Source: JBKEDH01 sp047975295
GTDB taxonomy: Bacteria; Bacteroidota; Bacteroidia; Flavobacteriales; Flavobacteriaceae
Direction: 5' to 3'
Assembly (NCBI GenBank): GCA_047975295.1
Contig: JBKEDH010000050.1
Coordinates: forward strand, 1 to 35,270
Length of the DNA stretch: 35,270 nucleotides
Shown: positions 8,616 to 15,845 of the stretch, in pieces
How the letters are laid out: the number at the start of each line of letters is the position of its first letter
How positions within the stretch are numbered: the stretch's first letter is position 1
The notes under the pieces: model-generated
Seen by the model: the letters and a program-made list of their open reading frames with translations, nothing else
The model's database searches: none
Told to the model about the DNA's origin: nothing
Made by a program: the position numbers and the translations under genes

Positions 8616-9848
8616 CTAAATTTGGCTTGGCAACTCAAAAATCTCCAAGTTAAAATAGGGGAGTGCCGCTATAAGATGATCGAAAATATCGGCCATGATG
8701 TATTCGTAATTTTCCCAACGTTTATCACTACTAAAAGCATAAATTTCGAGAGGAATTCCTTGTGTTGTTGGTGCTAACTGGCGTGCCATAATCATCATAT
8801 CCTTGTTTATGGCCGAATGGTGGTTTAGATATGTATCGATATATTTTCTAAAAACACCGAGATTAGTTAGGTTCCTGCCGTTAAGCAGCATGGATTTATC
8901 AATATTATGGCTATTGTTAAACGCTTTTATATCGGCTTGTCGGTTTTCAAGATAATCTGAAATAAGTTGAATGGATTTTAACTGTTCGACATCGTTTTCC
9001 GTAAGGTATTTAACCGAGTTTTGTTTAATATAAATAGCCCGTTTTATACGTCTTCCGGAAGAATTGGTCATACCGCGCCAGTTTTTGAACGAATCGGAAA
9101 TCAGGGCATAAGTTGGAATGGTGGTAATGGTTTTGTCGAAATTCTGGACCTTTACCGTAGCTAAGCTAATTTCGGTAACATCGCCATCGGCACCGTATTT
9201 TTCAAAAGTAATCCAATCACCAATACGTACCATGTCGTTAACCGAAACCTGTATGCTTGCCACAAATCCCAAAATGGTATCGCGAAATACCAGAATAATA
9301 ATGGCCGAACCAGCACCCATGGCTGTTATAAACTTGGAAAACTCAATGCCCGTAACTATGGCAAATGCCGAAAAAATACCGATTATCCAAGCAAAAATCA
9401 TAAATACCTGAATATAGCTATCAACAGGCTTGTCCTTAAACCTGTTTTTGGTCTTTAAATAATCTTTTATAGAATGCAGGATACTGCGTATTATCCAAAG
9501 TGTCAATACAATGGTAAATACCTTTAATGTATGGTCTATAATGTTTTCGACTACCGGAAAATCGGAAAAAATAATGGGTGTGAATTCAATTAATATCAAC
9601 AAAGGAATAATGTGTGCAACATTTCGGGGGGCTTTATTGGATATTAATAAATCGTCGAAATTGGTTTTGGAGTTTATCGCAAATTGCGAGAAAAAACCAA
9701 TAAGCAACTTTCTTATCACATAGTCGATAATAAATATAATAAGTAGAACGGCTATAAGCAGCAAAGCCAAATTTAAATATTTAGCAACGGTTTCGCTTAC
9801 GCCTGTCGAAACAATATAATCGTACAGCAAATGCTTTAGCTTATCCAT
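8616..9848 (-). CDS. MscS-family mechanosensitive channel, YbdG-like
   Basis: 410 residues. About five hydrophobic segments (roughly 24-46, 76-94, 105-123, 146-166, 172-198) precede a cytoplasmic MscS domain. The pore helix and adjoining segment MGAGSAIIILVFRDTILGFVASIQV leads into GDWITFEKYGADGDVTEISLATVKVQNFDKTITTIPTYAL. The phrases EKYGADG, TVKVQN and SDSFKNWRGM are those of the Escherichia coli YbdG branch, and the length is close to YbdG (about 415). Known role: inner-membrane channels that open under membrane tension to release solutes after hypo-osmotic shock; YbdG-type channels have small conductance. Its start codon overlaps the end of the DUF3817 gene by 8 bp, so it is the last gene of a three-gene membrane-protein operon. 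Confidence 0.92.
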   Translation of the reverse strand: MDKLKHLLYDYIVSTGVSETVAKYLNLALLLIAVLLIIFIIDYVIRKLLIGFFSQFAINSKTNFDDLLISNKAPRNVAHIIPLLILIEFTPIIFSDFPVVENIIDHTLKVFTIVLTLWIIRSILHSIKDYLKTKNRFKDKPVDSYIQVFMIFAWIIGIFSAFAIVTGIEFSKFITAMGAGSAIIILVFRDTILGFVASIQVSVNDMVRIGDWITFEKYGADGDVTEISLATVKVQNFDKTITTIPTYALISDSFKNWRGMTNSSGRRIKRAIYIKQNSVKYLTENDVEQLKSIQLISDYLENRQADIKAFNNSHNIDKSMLLNGRNLTNLGVFRKYIDTYLNHHSAINKDMMIMARQLAPTTQGIPLEIYAFSSDKRWENYEYIMADIFDHLIAALPYFNLEIFELPSQI

Positions 9849-10137
9849 TTCGGGCAGGCTTCAGGTATTTTTTCTCAATGTAGAATGTTCCGAAAGGTAT
9901 AATGGAGGCCACTAAAACAATAAGTAATTGTTTGCTGTTCCAACGTAATTCTGGTTTAACCATAAAAGCCAAAGCCACGTAGGCAATAAACAAAACACCA
10001 TGAGGCATACCCAACATTTTCACATAAGATGGGTCGTTTAATACATATTTTATGGGGGTCGCTATAAAAAGCAATAGTATATACGAAATGCCTTCTAAAA
10101 GAGCGATAATCCTAAAAATATTCAATAATGAAAACAT
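9841..10137 (-). CDS. DUF3817 family small membrane protein
   Basis: 98 residues from the ATG at 10137. Longer in-frame starts up to 10197 would run into the upstream gene and add a non-conserved, hydrophobic N-terminus. The sequence begins MFSLLNIFRIIALLEGISYILLL and has three hydrophobic segments, with PIKY, KMLGMPHGVLFIAYV and LRWN in the loops. This is the DUF3817 pattern (integral membrane proteins of unknown function, YdzA-like). It overlaps the mscS-like gene by 8 bp and starts about 23 bp after the DedA-like gene, so the three are probably made together. A role in membrane or envelope homeostasis is inference from context only. Confidence 0.85.
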   Translation of the reverse strand: MFSLLNIFRIIALLEGISYILLLFIATPIKYVLNDPSYVKMLGMPHGVLFIAYVALAFMVKPELRWNSKQLLIVLVASIIPFGTFYIEKKYLKPARNG

Positions 10138-10159
10138 AATTTTTGGTTTAAGTAGATTT

Positions 10160-10777
10160 TTACAGGGCATTAAAAATAACAATTCCATAAATAACAAAGC
10201 GCAATAGCCTTAATGAACCATAAAGCATTACATTTTTAAACGGAAATGAAATAATACCGGCTGCCAAGCATGAAATAGAAAAGGGCAGGGGCAACAGGGC
10301 TCCGACAATAATTAAAAAACCGCCCCATTTACGGGAATTTTTTAATTGTTTTTGCATTTTTACCTCCAGATAATTATGGATTTTGGGTACTTTAGTAATT
10401 AAATGCCCTAGATAATAAGTAATTAAACCTCCAACGTACGATAAAATGGCCAAAATACTTAAATACAGCCAAGGTGCATGCATTTTTCCTGCCCATGCTA
10501 TAAAAATTTCGGGAGGCACCAAACCCAATAGGGTTTCGGAAACAAAAAAGAAGCCTAACACTCCGTAAACAGGAAGTGTTTGTGTTAACTTAACCAGAAT
10601 ATCGTTGATATCGAAATAATGGTTAACCACAACAACACCCGCAATTACAACTAATATGGCAGGCAATGCTTTTAATACAGCTTTCCAAACAAAACGATAA
10701 AAGCCCGTATAGCTATAATACTGGTGCAATAGCTGTAATCTGGATTTTCCGGTTTTTGTTTTTTGTTTCTCTTTCAT
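10160..10777 (-). CDS. VTT/DedA-like (SNARE-associated) membrane protein
   Basis: 205 residues from the ATG at 10777. A longer frame reaches an ATG at 10813, but the predicted -7 box lies at 10795-10802, so that ATG would be outside the transcript. Four to five membrane segments; GLVPPEIFIAWAGKM and RKWGGFLIIVGALLPLPFSISCLAAG match the two re-entrant-loop regions of the DedA/VTT superfamily. The canonical second-loop Arg-Phe pair is replaced by LLPLPF, which is closer to the YqaA-like branch. Family knowledge: flippase-like or transporter proteins in the inner membrane, needed for membrane potential or lipid carrier recycling. First gene of the operon with DUF3817 and the YbdG-like channel. 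Confidence 0.82.
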   Translation of the reverse strand: MKEKQKTKTGKSRLQLLHQYYSYTGFYRFVWKAVLKALPAILVVIAGVVVVNHYFDINDILVKLTQTLPVYGVLGFFFVSETLLGLVPPEIFIAWAGKMHAPWLYLSILAILSYVGGLITYYLGHLITKVPKIHNYLEVKMQKQLKNSRKWGGFLIIVGALLPLPFSISCLAAGIISFPFKNVMLYGSLRLLRFVIYGIVIFNAL

Positions 10778-10811
10778 TTTGCAAAATAAAAACGCAAATA
10801 TACTTATTTGC
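10778..10811 (-). promoter_or_regulatory. Promoter and candidate operators of the DedA-like operon
   Basis: On the minus strand the -7 box TATATTTG occupies 10802-10795. A perfect 7-bp inverted repeat with a 4-bp spacer (GCAAATA-TACT-TATTTGC, 10794-10811) covers it. Immediately next to the start codon lies TTTGCAA-AATAAAA-ACGCAAA (10778-10798), a degenerate copy with the same spacing as the 21-bp operator found at the Nudix-regulator and SPFH promoters. The -7 call is fair; the operator roles are inference. Confidence 0.5.
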
Positions 10812-10990
10812 ATTTACATTAGTTTTAAAACAAGTTGGGAATTAACAAAGTATTAATAATTTTTGAGGTTTAAGGCTAAGGCAAGTGGTTAGTTCAATAT
10901 TGGTTGTTTGATGATAGTATAGGATATTTAAATTATCTATTTTACATAATGTAAATTATAGTACAATATAAAGTAATTAAATACAACATC

Positions 10991-11077
10991 TTAGTACACG
11001 ACAAAATTTTCTTTATCGATTTTATTAAGCTGATTTTTCAAGACCTTGATGTCGCGTACTACATGACACAAATACAT
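10991..11077 (-). CDS. Possible small ORF after the NAD-kinase-like gene
   Basis: A 28-codon frame (ATG at 11077, TAA at 10991) begins 10 bp after the stop of the NAD-kinase-like gene on the same strand. The peptide reads MYLCHVVRDIKVLKNQL followed by NKIDKENFVVY: a charged, amphipathic, helix-like sequence with no signal or membrane segment. The spacing suggests it could be translated from the same message. It could equally be chance or a gene remnant, as no family is recognised. Confidence 0.22.
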   Translation of the reverse strand: MYLCHVVRDIKVLKNQLNKIDKENFVVY

Positions 11078-11087
11078 TATTTTGTTT

Positions 11088-12014
11088 TTACCCAACAATT
11101 AAATTTGCTTTTTCATTTGCGATACCAATTTCTACGATACTCCCGGAATTGAAATTTAAAAAATCGGATTCGATACCATCACTAAAAATAACGCCTTTAG
11201 TGGGCATATTCGATTCAATTTTTAATGTATTGTGTTTTGTAATAATACCACAACCAATGGCTATTTGCGACATTTTACTTAAAAAAGGCTCTCTAACTAC
11301 AAAAACCAATTTGTCTTCGTCCCAATTTACGGTGTTATTTCCACCGTTTATATAACCATTAAGATAATGGCTAATATTATTGGCCATATTAAAAATAGAA
11401 CTTAGCCAGCCCGTAGAACCGGCTCCTGTAGAAATTATAATACCACTGGATGATTGCCGCTCTGTTTTTCCATTGAAACTTATACTATATCTGGATGAAA
11501 TATGAGAATCGGCACCAATATAAAAATCGTTAAAAGCCAAAAGCTCTTGGCCATCATTTAAAATCGCCTTGGCCATAGTAACCTGCTTGGTTTTATAGTT
11601 GCCTTTAACCACATGTTTTAAAAGGTTTTTTAAATTATTGGGGGTATGTTTTAAGAGAATCCCATCATAACGTTCTACATCGGGGTTAATTCCTATTATG
11701 GGCAATTCGTTTACATATTTTGCGGTATTGGCCAGTAATCCATCCTGCCCAATTACCACTACTAAATCTGTTTTTGCAAACATATAGGTTGGTAAAAACG
11801 ACCTATGGATAACTTTATATTTAAGCAATCTGGAAATTGTGGTCTTTATTTGAGATAGCGATTTGTAAAATGTATTGTGCTCTGCTTCGAAAAAACCGAA
11901 ATCGCTACCCGAACGCTCAATATAAAACTTGGCCTGAGCTTTGGAATTAAATCTTTCTATTAATTGCTCAAGCCGTGTTTTATCCCTTACTATAACGATG
12001 TTTTCAAATACCAT
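11088..12014 (-). CDS. NAD kinase-like protein (divergent)
   Basis: 308 residues, close to NAD kinase length. DLVVVIGQDGLLANTAKYV (83-101) aligns with the family's GGDGT loop; here it is G89-Q-D-G-L, with the catalytic-type Asp91 kept but the second Gly and the Thr replaced. FNDFYIG (161-167) matches the NE-motif region, with Asp instead of Glu. STGAGSTGW (195-203) matches STPTGSTAY. The first ~75 residues have no motif I recognise. Known NAD kinases phosphorylate NAD(H) at the 2' position of the adenosine ribose. Inference: a nucleotide-binding relative that may phosphorylate or sense NAD or a derivative; the changed loop makes canonical activity uncertain. It starts 19 bp after the SPFH gene, so they form one operon. 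Confidence 0.82.
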   Translation of the reverse strand: MVFENIVIVRDKTRLEQLIERFNSKAQAKFYIERSGSDFGFFEAEHNTFYKSLSQIKTTISRLLKYKVIHRSFLPTYMFAKTDLVVVIGQDGLLANTAKYVNELPIIGINPDVERYDGILLKHTPNNLKNLLKHVVKGNYKTKQVTMAKAILNDGQELLAFNDFYIGADSHISSRYSISFNGKTERQSSSGIIISTGAGSTGWLSSIFNMANNISHYLNGYINGGNNTVNWDEDKLVFVVREPFLSKMSQIAIGCGIITKHNTLKIESNMPTKGVIFSDGIESDFLNFNSGSIVEIGIANEKANLIVG

Positions 12015-12033
12015 TGAGTAATTTATCTAAAAG

Positions 12034-13044
12034 TTATTTATGTTTTACTAACGATTCCAATAACTCCGGAGAGATATTCAGGTTTCCTATCTTATCGGCA
12101 TTTTCAGCCAGTTCCCTAAAGGCCAATGCAATATTGTTACTTGGGCTATTACCCTTGTTGCCTATGGCCATTAAAGTTTTCCAATCCAGATCTTTATAAG
12201 GTTTTAAGGTAGCCTGTAACATATATTCTTCCATATCGGCTTTTTTCTTTTCGTTGGTAACCTGTATATCGATTAGCTTTTTCTTTTTATCTTCGAGCGA
12301 AATATTCGAAGCCATTTCCATTTCTTTAAGTTTTTGGTCGTTTTCCTGTTTTACCACATCTGTTTCCATTTTCTTTTCAACAATTTGCTTTTGCTTTTCT
12401 TCTACGGCGATTTCGGTATTCAATTCACTTTCCCGTATTATCCGTTCCTGCTCTACGGCAAAATTTCTACGTTCGTAAACCGCTTGGTCGGCTTCTTTTT
12501 GCAACGATTCTCTTGTTTGGGCTTCCAAAGCACGAGCCATTTCAGGATTTGGTGTTACGCCAAGTACATTAACGCTTAAAATCTCTAAGCCCAGCATTTT
12601 TACGGTTTTAGATTTTTGTACACAACTAAAAATCTCGCTTTCAATACCTTCCAATTGCCTTAGTGCTTCTTTTAAGCTTAAACGCTGGATAATAGATGCA
12701 CTTGCGGTCTGTGCTTCGTTTATAATACGTTGTTGGATTTTTTCATAATCGTTTTTTAAATACTGTTTCTTAGGGGTTACGGTAAAATCTAAAGTTTCTG
12801 CCAATTGCTTCGGATTTTCTATTTTGTAGGTGATTTGTCCTTGCAATGTTACTTCTTGATAGTCTTGCGTTGTTTCGTTAAAAACAAACTGAAAGTCGTT
12901 GCTCTGTACCGGAATGGATACAATGGATGAATTTGGAGAAAAATAAAAGAACGACAATCCCCTGCCCTCTTTGCTTATCTTTCCGTTTTTGTAGTGGATT
13001 ACATAATTCATCGAGTCGAATTTGATATAATTTATTCCAAACAT
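12034..13044 (-). CDS. SPFH/Band 7 (prohibitin-like) protein without a membrane anchor
   Basis: 336 residues. An SPFH core covers roughly residues 1-175 (for example QEVTLQGQITYKIENPKQLAE and VKMLGLEILSVNVLGVTPNPEMARALEA). A long charged coiled coil (about 178-275, Glu/Lys/Gln-rich) follows, then a C-terminal tail. Unlike stomatins, flotillins and HflK/C there is no N-terminal transmembrane segment or signal peptide, so it is probably cytoplasmic or peripheral at the membrane. SPFH proteins form large rings or scaffolds. It is the first gene of a two-gene operon with the NAD-kinase-like gene, behind a well-formed promoter that carries the same inverted repeat as the Nudix-regulator promoter. 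Inference: a scaffold working with, or sensing the product of, the partner enzyme. Confidence 0.88.
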   Translation of the reverse strand: MFGINYIKFDSMNYVIHYKNGKISKEGRGLSFFYFSPNSSIVSIPVQSNDFQFVFNETTQDYQEVTLQGQITYKIENPKQLAETLDFTVTPKKQYLKNDYEKIQQRIINEAQTASASIIQRLSLKEALRQLEGIESEIFSCVQKSKTVKMLGLEILSVNVLGVTPNPEMARALEAQTRESLQKEADQAVYERRNFAVEQERIIRESELNTEIAVEEKQKQIVEKKMETDVVKQENDQKLKEMEMASNISLEDKKKKLIDIQVTNEKKKADMEEYMLQATLKPYKDLDWKTLMAIGNKGNSPSNNIALAFRELAENADKIGNLNISPELLESLVKHK

Positions 13045-13066
13045 AATATTGAGTTTTAATTATTAA

Positions 13067-13115
13067 TTTGCGTAATTATAACACAAAAATAAGGTAAATT
13101 ATATCGAATTACAAA
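13067..13115 (-). promoter_or_regulatory. Promoter and operator of the SPFH/NAD-kinase-like operon
   Basis: On the minus strand: -33 TTTG (13115-13112), 20-bp spacer, -7 TATTTTTG (13091-13084), a very good Bacteroidota promoter. A 21-bp imperfect inverted repeat, TTTGCGT-AATTATA-ACACAAA (13067-13087), overlaps the -7 box and the expected start site. Arms match at 6 of 7 positions. The same repeat is at 14002-14022. A repressor bound here would block polymerase. Confidence 0.72.
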
Positions 13116-13323
13116 AATATTTTGTGTTTTTTTTACTCAAAATATTTATACTATTGATTATTAGCATTTTAATTTATTTTTTATTGTTTTTGAAGTTTGT
13201 TGATCATAGCAGTAAAACATATTTAAACAGCCTACTTTGTGTTCTAATTGGCTAAAAATTGATGTTTAGAACTTAGTGCTGTCTATATCCAAAAAAAGCC
13301 AAGATAAGTTCAATATGGTCATG

Positions 13324-14001
13324 TTATATTTCGAAAATAATACCTTCCTTTTTAAGTTGGAAATAGCGCTTTTGATTAAAACAGAATAGATTTGCCGGTC
13401 GGCCCGAACCTTTCGATATTTTTTCGTCTAGTTCGTCCAATACATTTAAACCTATTAATTTTTTTCTAAAATTTCGCCTATCAATCTCACGACCCAAAAG
13501 TGTGGTATAAAGTTTTTCTAAATCCGAAAAAGGAAATTTTTTATCCAATAGTTCAAAGCCAATAGGCTCGTAAGTTATTTTGGCCTGTAAGCGTTTAATG
13601 GCAAGTTCTAAAATATTTTTATGGTCGAATGATAATTTGGGCACGGTATCGATATTAAACCATTTAGCCTGTTGGGCATCGGTTGCTGCTACTATTTTAA
13701 ATGTATTTGGTCTTACTAATCCGAAATAGGCTACCGACACTACCCTGCCCCTTGGATCTCTGTTGGGAATGCCAAAGGTGTACAATTGCTCTAAATAATT
13801 TATTTTTATACCGGTTTCTTCAAATAATTCCCGTTCTACTGCTGCCTCCAAAGATTCCTCGATATTTATAAATCCACCGGGCAACGCCCATTGTCCTTTA
13901 AAGGGTTCGTATTTTCTTTTAATCAATAACACAGAAATATTCCCTGCTTCGTAACCAAAAACAACAGCATCGACTGATAATCGTATTAATTGTACACTCA
14001 T
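13324..14001 (-). CDS. NrtR-type Nudix-domain transcriptional regulator
   Basis: 225 residues. N-terminal Nudix domain (about 8-125) with a complete Nudix box: G43-x5-E49-x7-R57-E58-L59-x-E61-E62-x-G64-I65. The C-terminal winged helix-turn-helix (about 155-210) includes RRNFRKKLIGLNVLDE and the basic GSGRPANLF wing. This two-domain layout is that of NrtR and its relatives. Known members repress NAD-synthesis genes and are released by ADP-ribose or similar nucleotides; some Bacteroidota relatives control sugar genes instead. An intact box allows hydrolase activity, which many NrtR proteins have lost. It has its own promoter with a 21-bp inverted repeat, the same one as at the neighbouring SPFH operon, so self-regulation and control of that operon are inferred. 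Confidence 0.9.
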   Translation of the reverse strand: MSVQLIRLSVDAVVFGYEAGNISVLLIKRKYEPFKGQWALPGGFINIEESLEAAVERELFEETGIKINYLEQLYTFGIPNRDPRGRVVSVAYFGLVRPNTFKIVAATDAQQAKWFNIDTVPKLSFDHKNILELAIKRLQAKITYEPIGFELLDKKFPFSDLEKLYTTLLGREIDRRNFRKKLIGLNVLDELDEKISKGSGRPANLFCFNQKRYFQLKKEGIIFEI

Positions 14002-14051
14002 TATGCGTAATTTAAACGCAAAAATAACGAAATAATTTTATATATAGCAAA
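14002..14051 (-). promoter_or_regulatory. Promoter and operator of the Nudix regulator gene
   Basis: On the minus strand: -33 TTTG (14051-14048), 21-bp spacer, -7 TATTTTTG (14026-14019). The expected start leaves an untranslated leader of only about 10 nt. The inverted repeat TATGCGT-AATTTAA-ACGCAAA (14002-14022) runs from the -7 box to the base next to the ATG. It is nearly the same sequence, spacing and promoter position as the site at 13067-13087. Confidence 0.72.
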
Positions 14052-14071
14052 AAATTAAAAATACACTTTGA

Positions 14072-14614
14072 CTACTTATCCTTTAAAACTTCTACCCTAC
14101 CGATATATTGTATGGAATTTCGAGAAATACTGTTTAAATAGATTTGGCTGTTTAAATTGGGCCAAAGGGTAATGGTTACCGTAAAATTTTCGGCGTTGGA
14201 ACTATTCTGTGCATCGAAAGCTATAATAACACTTTGGTTTTTACCTGTTCTTTCACTATAATTTTCCATAAGCCCCTTAAATTCGATACTACTATCGGTA
14301 CCGCCGTAACCCACATTCATTTGGCGCTCGCCATAATATGGCAGATACGAATAAACACTATCGCCCTTTATCTTTAAAAAATTGGAATTGGTAGTTAAAT
14401 TAATGCTTCCGGCGTTATTACCGGGACCCAAAAGCCCCGAAACCTGCTGCATGGCCATTGTGGCCTGCGGGTAGGCCCAATCGGATTCTATATTAAATGC
14501 TTTTCCCAATATTAAACTGCTTAAAGCATCTATTTCGGCTTGTGTTGTGGTATTTTTTGAGGTGCCACAAGATACCAAAACAATCAATAACAAAAGAAGT
14601 AGTAAATGTTTCAT
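14072..14614 (-). CDS. DUF4251 family lipoprotein
   Basis: 180 residues. A type II signal peptide ends in LVSC (Cys16), so the mature protein is lipidated. The body fits DUF4251: ESDWAYPQ, then INLTTNSNFLKIKGDSVYSYLPYYGERQ, then YGGTDSSIEFKG, ending in YIGRVEV. This is a periplasm-facing beta-rich family common in Bacteroidota with unknown function. It is flanked by the Nudix regulator gene (downstream, separated by that gene's promoter) and the GT9 gene (30 bp upstream), so it may be cotranscribed with the latter. Confidence 0.85.
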   Translation of the reverse strand: MKHLLLLLLLIVLVSCGTSKNTTTQAEIDALSSLILGKAFNIESDWAYPQATMAMQQVSGLLGPGNNAGSINLTTNSNFLKIKGDSVYSYLPYYGERQMNVGYGGTDSSIEFKGLMENYSERTGKNQSVIIAFDAQNSSNAENFTVTITLWPNLNSQIYLNSISRNSIQYIGRVEVLKDK

Positions 14615-14644
14615 ACCGTGTTTAATTATGTTTATGCTAATTTA

Positions 14645-15694
14645 CTAATTTTTTAGGATACTGTTAATCGCCGTTATCCAATCTTCAATATGGATCTGGT
14701 TAGTATTTATAGGCATACTACCATTACCATAAGGCCCATAAACGTCTTGTTCTGTTACCAAAAAAAATCCAATAGTTGGTGTTAACGATGCACTTGCCAA
14801 GTGCATCACACCATTATCGGCAGCAATAAAAATAGATGTATTTCTTATTATACCGGCCATTTCACGGATATCTTTACTGTAAAAATGAGGCGCTTCGAAA
14901 TTGATTTTCGAAATGTTCTCGACCGGTAACATTTCAATAATATGATAGTCGGGATATTCTTTTAAAAGACGTGAATAAAAAGTGTGCCACCAAACTTCGG
15001 AATAACATTTAGCTCCCGTGGCGTTGGTAAAGAGACAAATAGTCTTTTTGTCGGGTTTTACAACGCTATCTAAAATGGTTTTTCCGTTTTTAATTTCATC
15101 ACTATTCAACCTAATATCCAAAAGCGGTAACGGTTTCTCTTTTTTTTCGAACCCAAGTTTTTCCAAAGTGAATCTTAAATTATAAATGGGGTATTTAGAA
15201 ATATGGGTACTGTCCGGATACTGGGTTTTAATAATATTATCCACATCTCCAAATATTTTAAGCTTTGTCTTGGCCATATTGGTAAGCAACTTTCCCGATG
15301 ATGAATTTTTATCGCCATTTATAACTAAATCGTAAGATTTCTTTTTTATGGAAAACCAGCACTTTGCGTATTTAATTAAATGGTTAAAGGGCTTTTTGGG
15401 TAAAGCAATAATATTTTTTACCTGTGGATAATTTTTAAAAACAGGAAAAGCAACACCTCCTTTTACAAACAAATCGATTTCGCAATCCGGAAACGTATCA
15501 ATAACCTCCTGAACTAAAGGTGTTAGTAATAACTGATTGCCCAACCTATGGTTTGGCCTTATAATTAAAATATTTTTAAAATCGCCATGATTTAACTCCC
15601 CTTTGTTAGGCTCTTGATACGAACTGCCAACACTTTTGGTTAGCCTGTACATAATACGCCTGCGAATACGGTTTATGTTTGTTTTAAACGACAT
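14645..15694 (-). CDS. Glycosyltransferase family 9 (heptosyltransferase-like)
   Basis: 349 residues with a GT-B fold pattern. The N-terminal acceptor domain begins NILIIRPNHRLGNQLLLTPLVQE (about 41-63), the usual GT9 opening. In the C-terminal donor domain D293-x-G-x-x-H298 (in AADNGVMHLASA) matches the family D-x-G-x-x-H nucleotide-sugar motif. GT9 enzymes add heptose or related sugars to lipopolysaccharide core on the inner face of the inner membrane. The basic first 25 residues could help membrane association. No other envelope-sugar genes lie next to it, so the sugar donor cannot be inferred from context. Confidence 0.9.
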   Translation of the reverse strand: MSFKTNINRIRRRIMYRLTKSVGSSYQEPNKGELNHGDFKNILIIRPNHRLGNQLLLTPLVQEVIDTFPDCEIDLFVKGGVAFPVFKNYPQVKNIIALPKKPFNHLIKYAKCWFSIKKKSYDLVINGDKNSSSGKLLTNMAKTKLKIFGDVDNIIKTQYPDSTHISKYPIYNLRFTLEKLGFEKKEKPLPLLDIRLNSDEIKNGKTILDSVVKPDKKTICLFTNATGAKCYSEVWWHTFYSRLLKEYPDYHIIEMLPVENISKINFEAPHFYSKDIREMAGIIRNTSIFIAADNGVMHLASASLTPTIGFFLVTEQDVYGPYGNGSMPINTNQIHIEDWITAINSILKN

Positions 15695-15845
15695 CTGGTT
15701 ATCTATAAGCCCAACAAAAGTACAAATTAGTTGGTGTTGTGCAAACGTTTATTTTGTTTGGATTTATACCAAATATTAAGTAAAAGCCCTCTTAATTATT
15801 AAAACTATATCCAAAATACCCCAAAACATATGCTTTATCTCATTT

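Noticed and set aside
10778..10813. Longer DedA-like protein from the ATG at 10813
   Set aside because: The -7 box at 10795-10802 lies downstream of that ATG, and the extra residues are not family-like.
13200..13240. Another solo repeat end (ATTTAAACAGCCT) between the Nudix regulator and SPFH genes
   Set aside because: Only about ten bases match the element ends in AT-rich sequence; too short to separate from chance.
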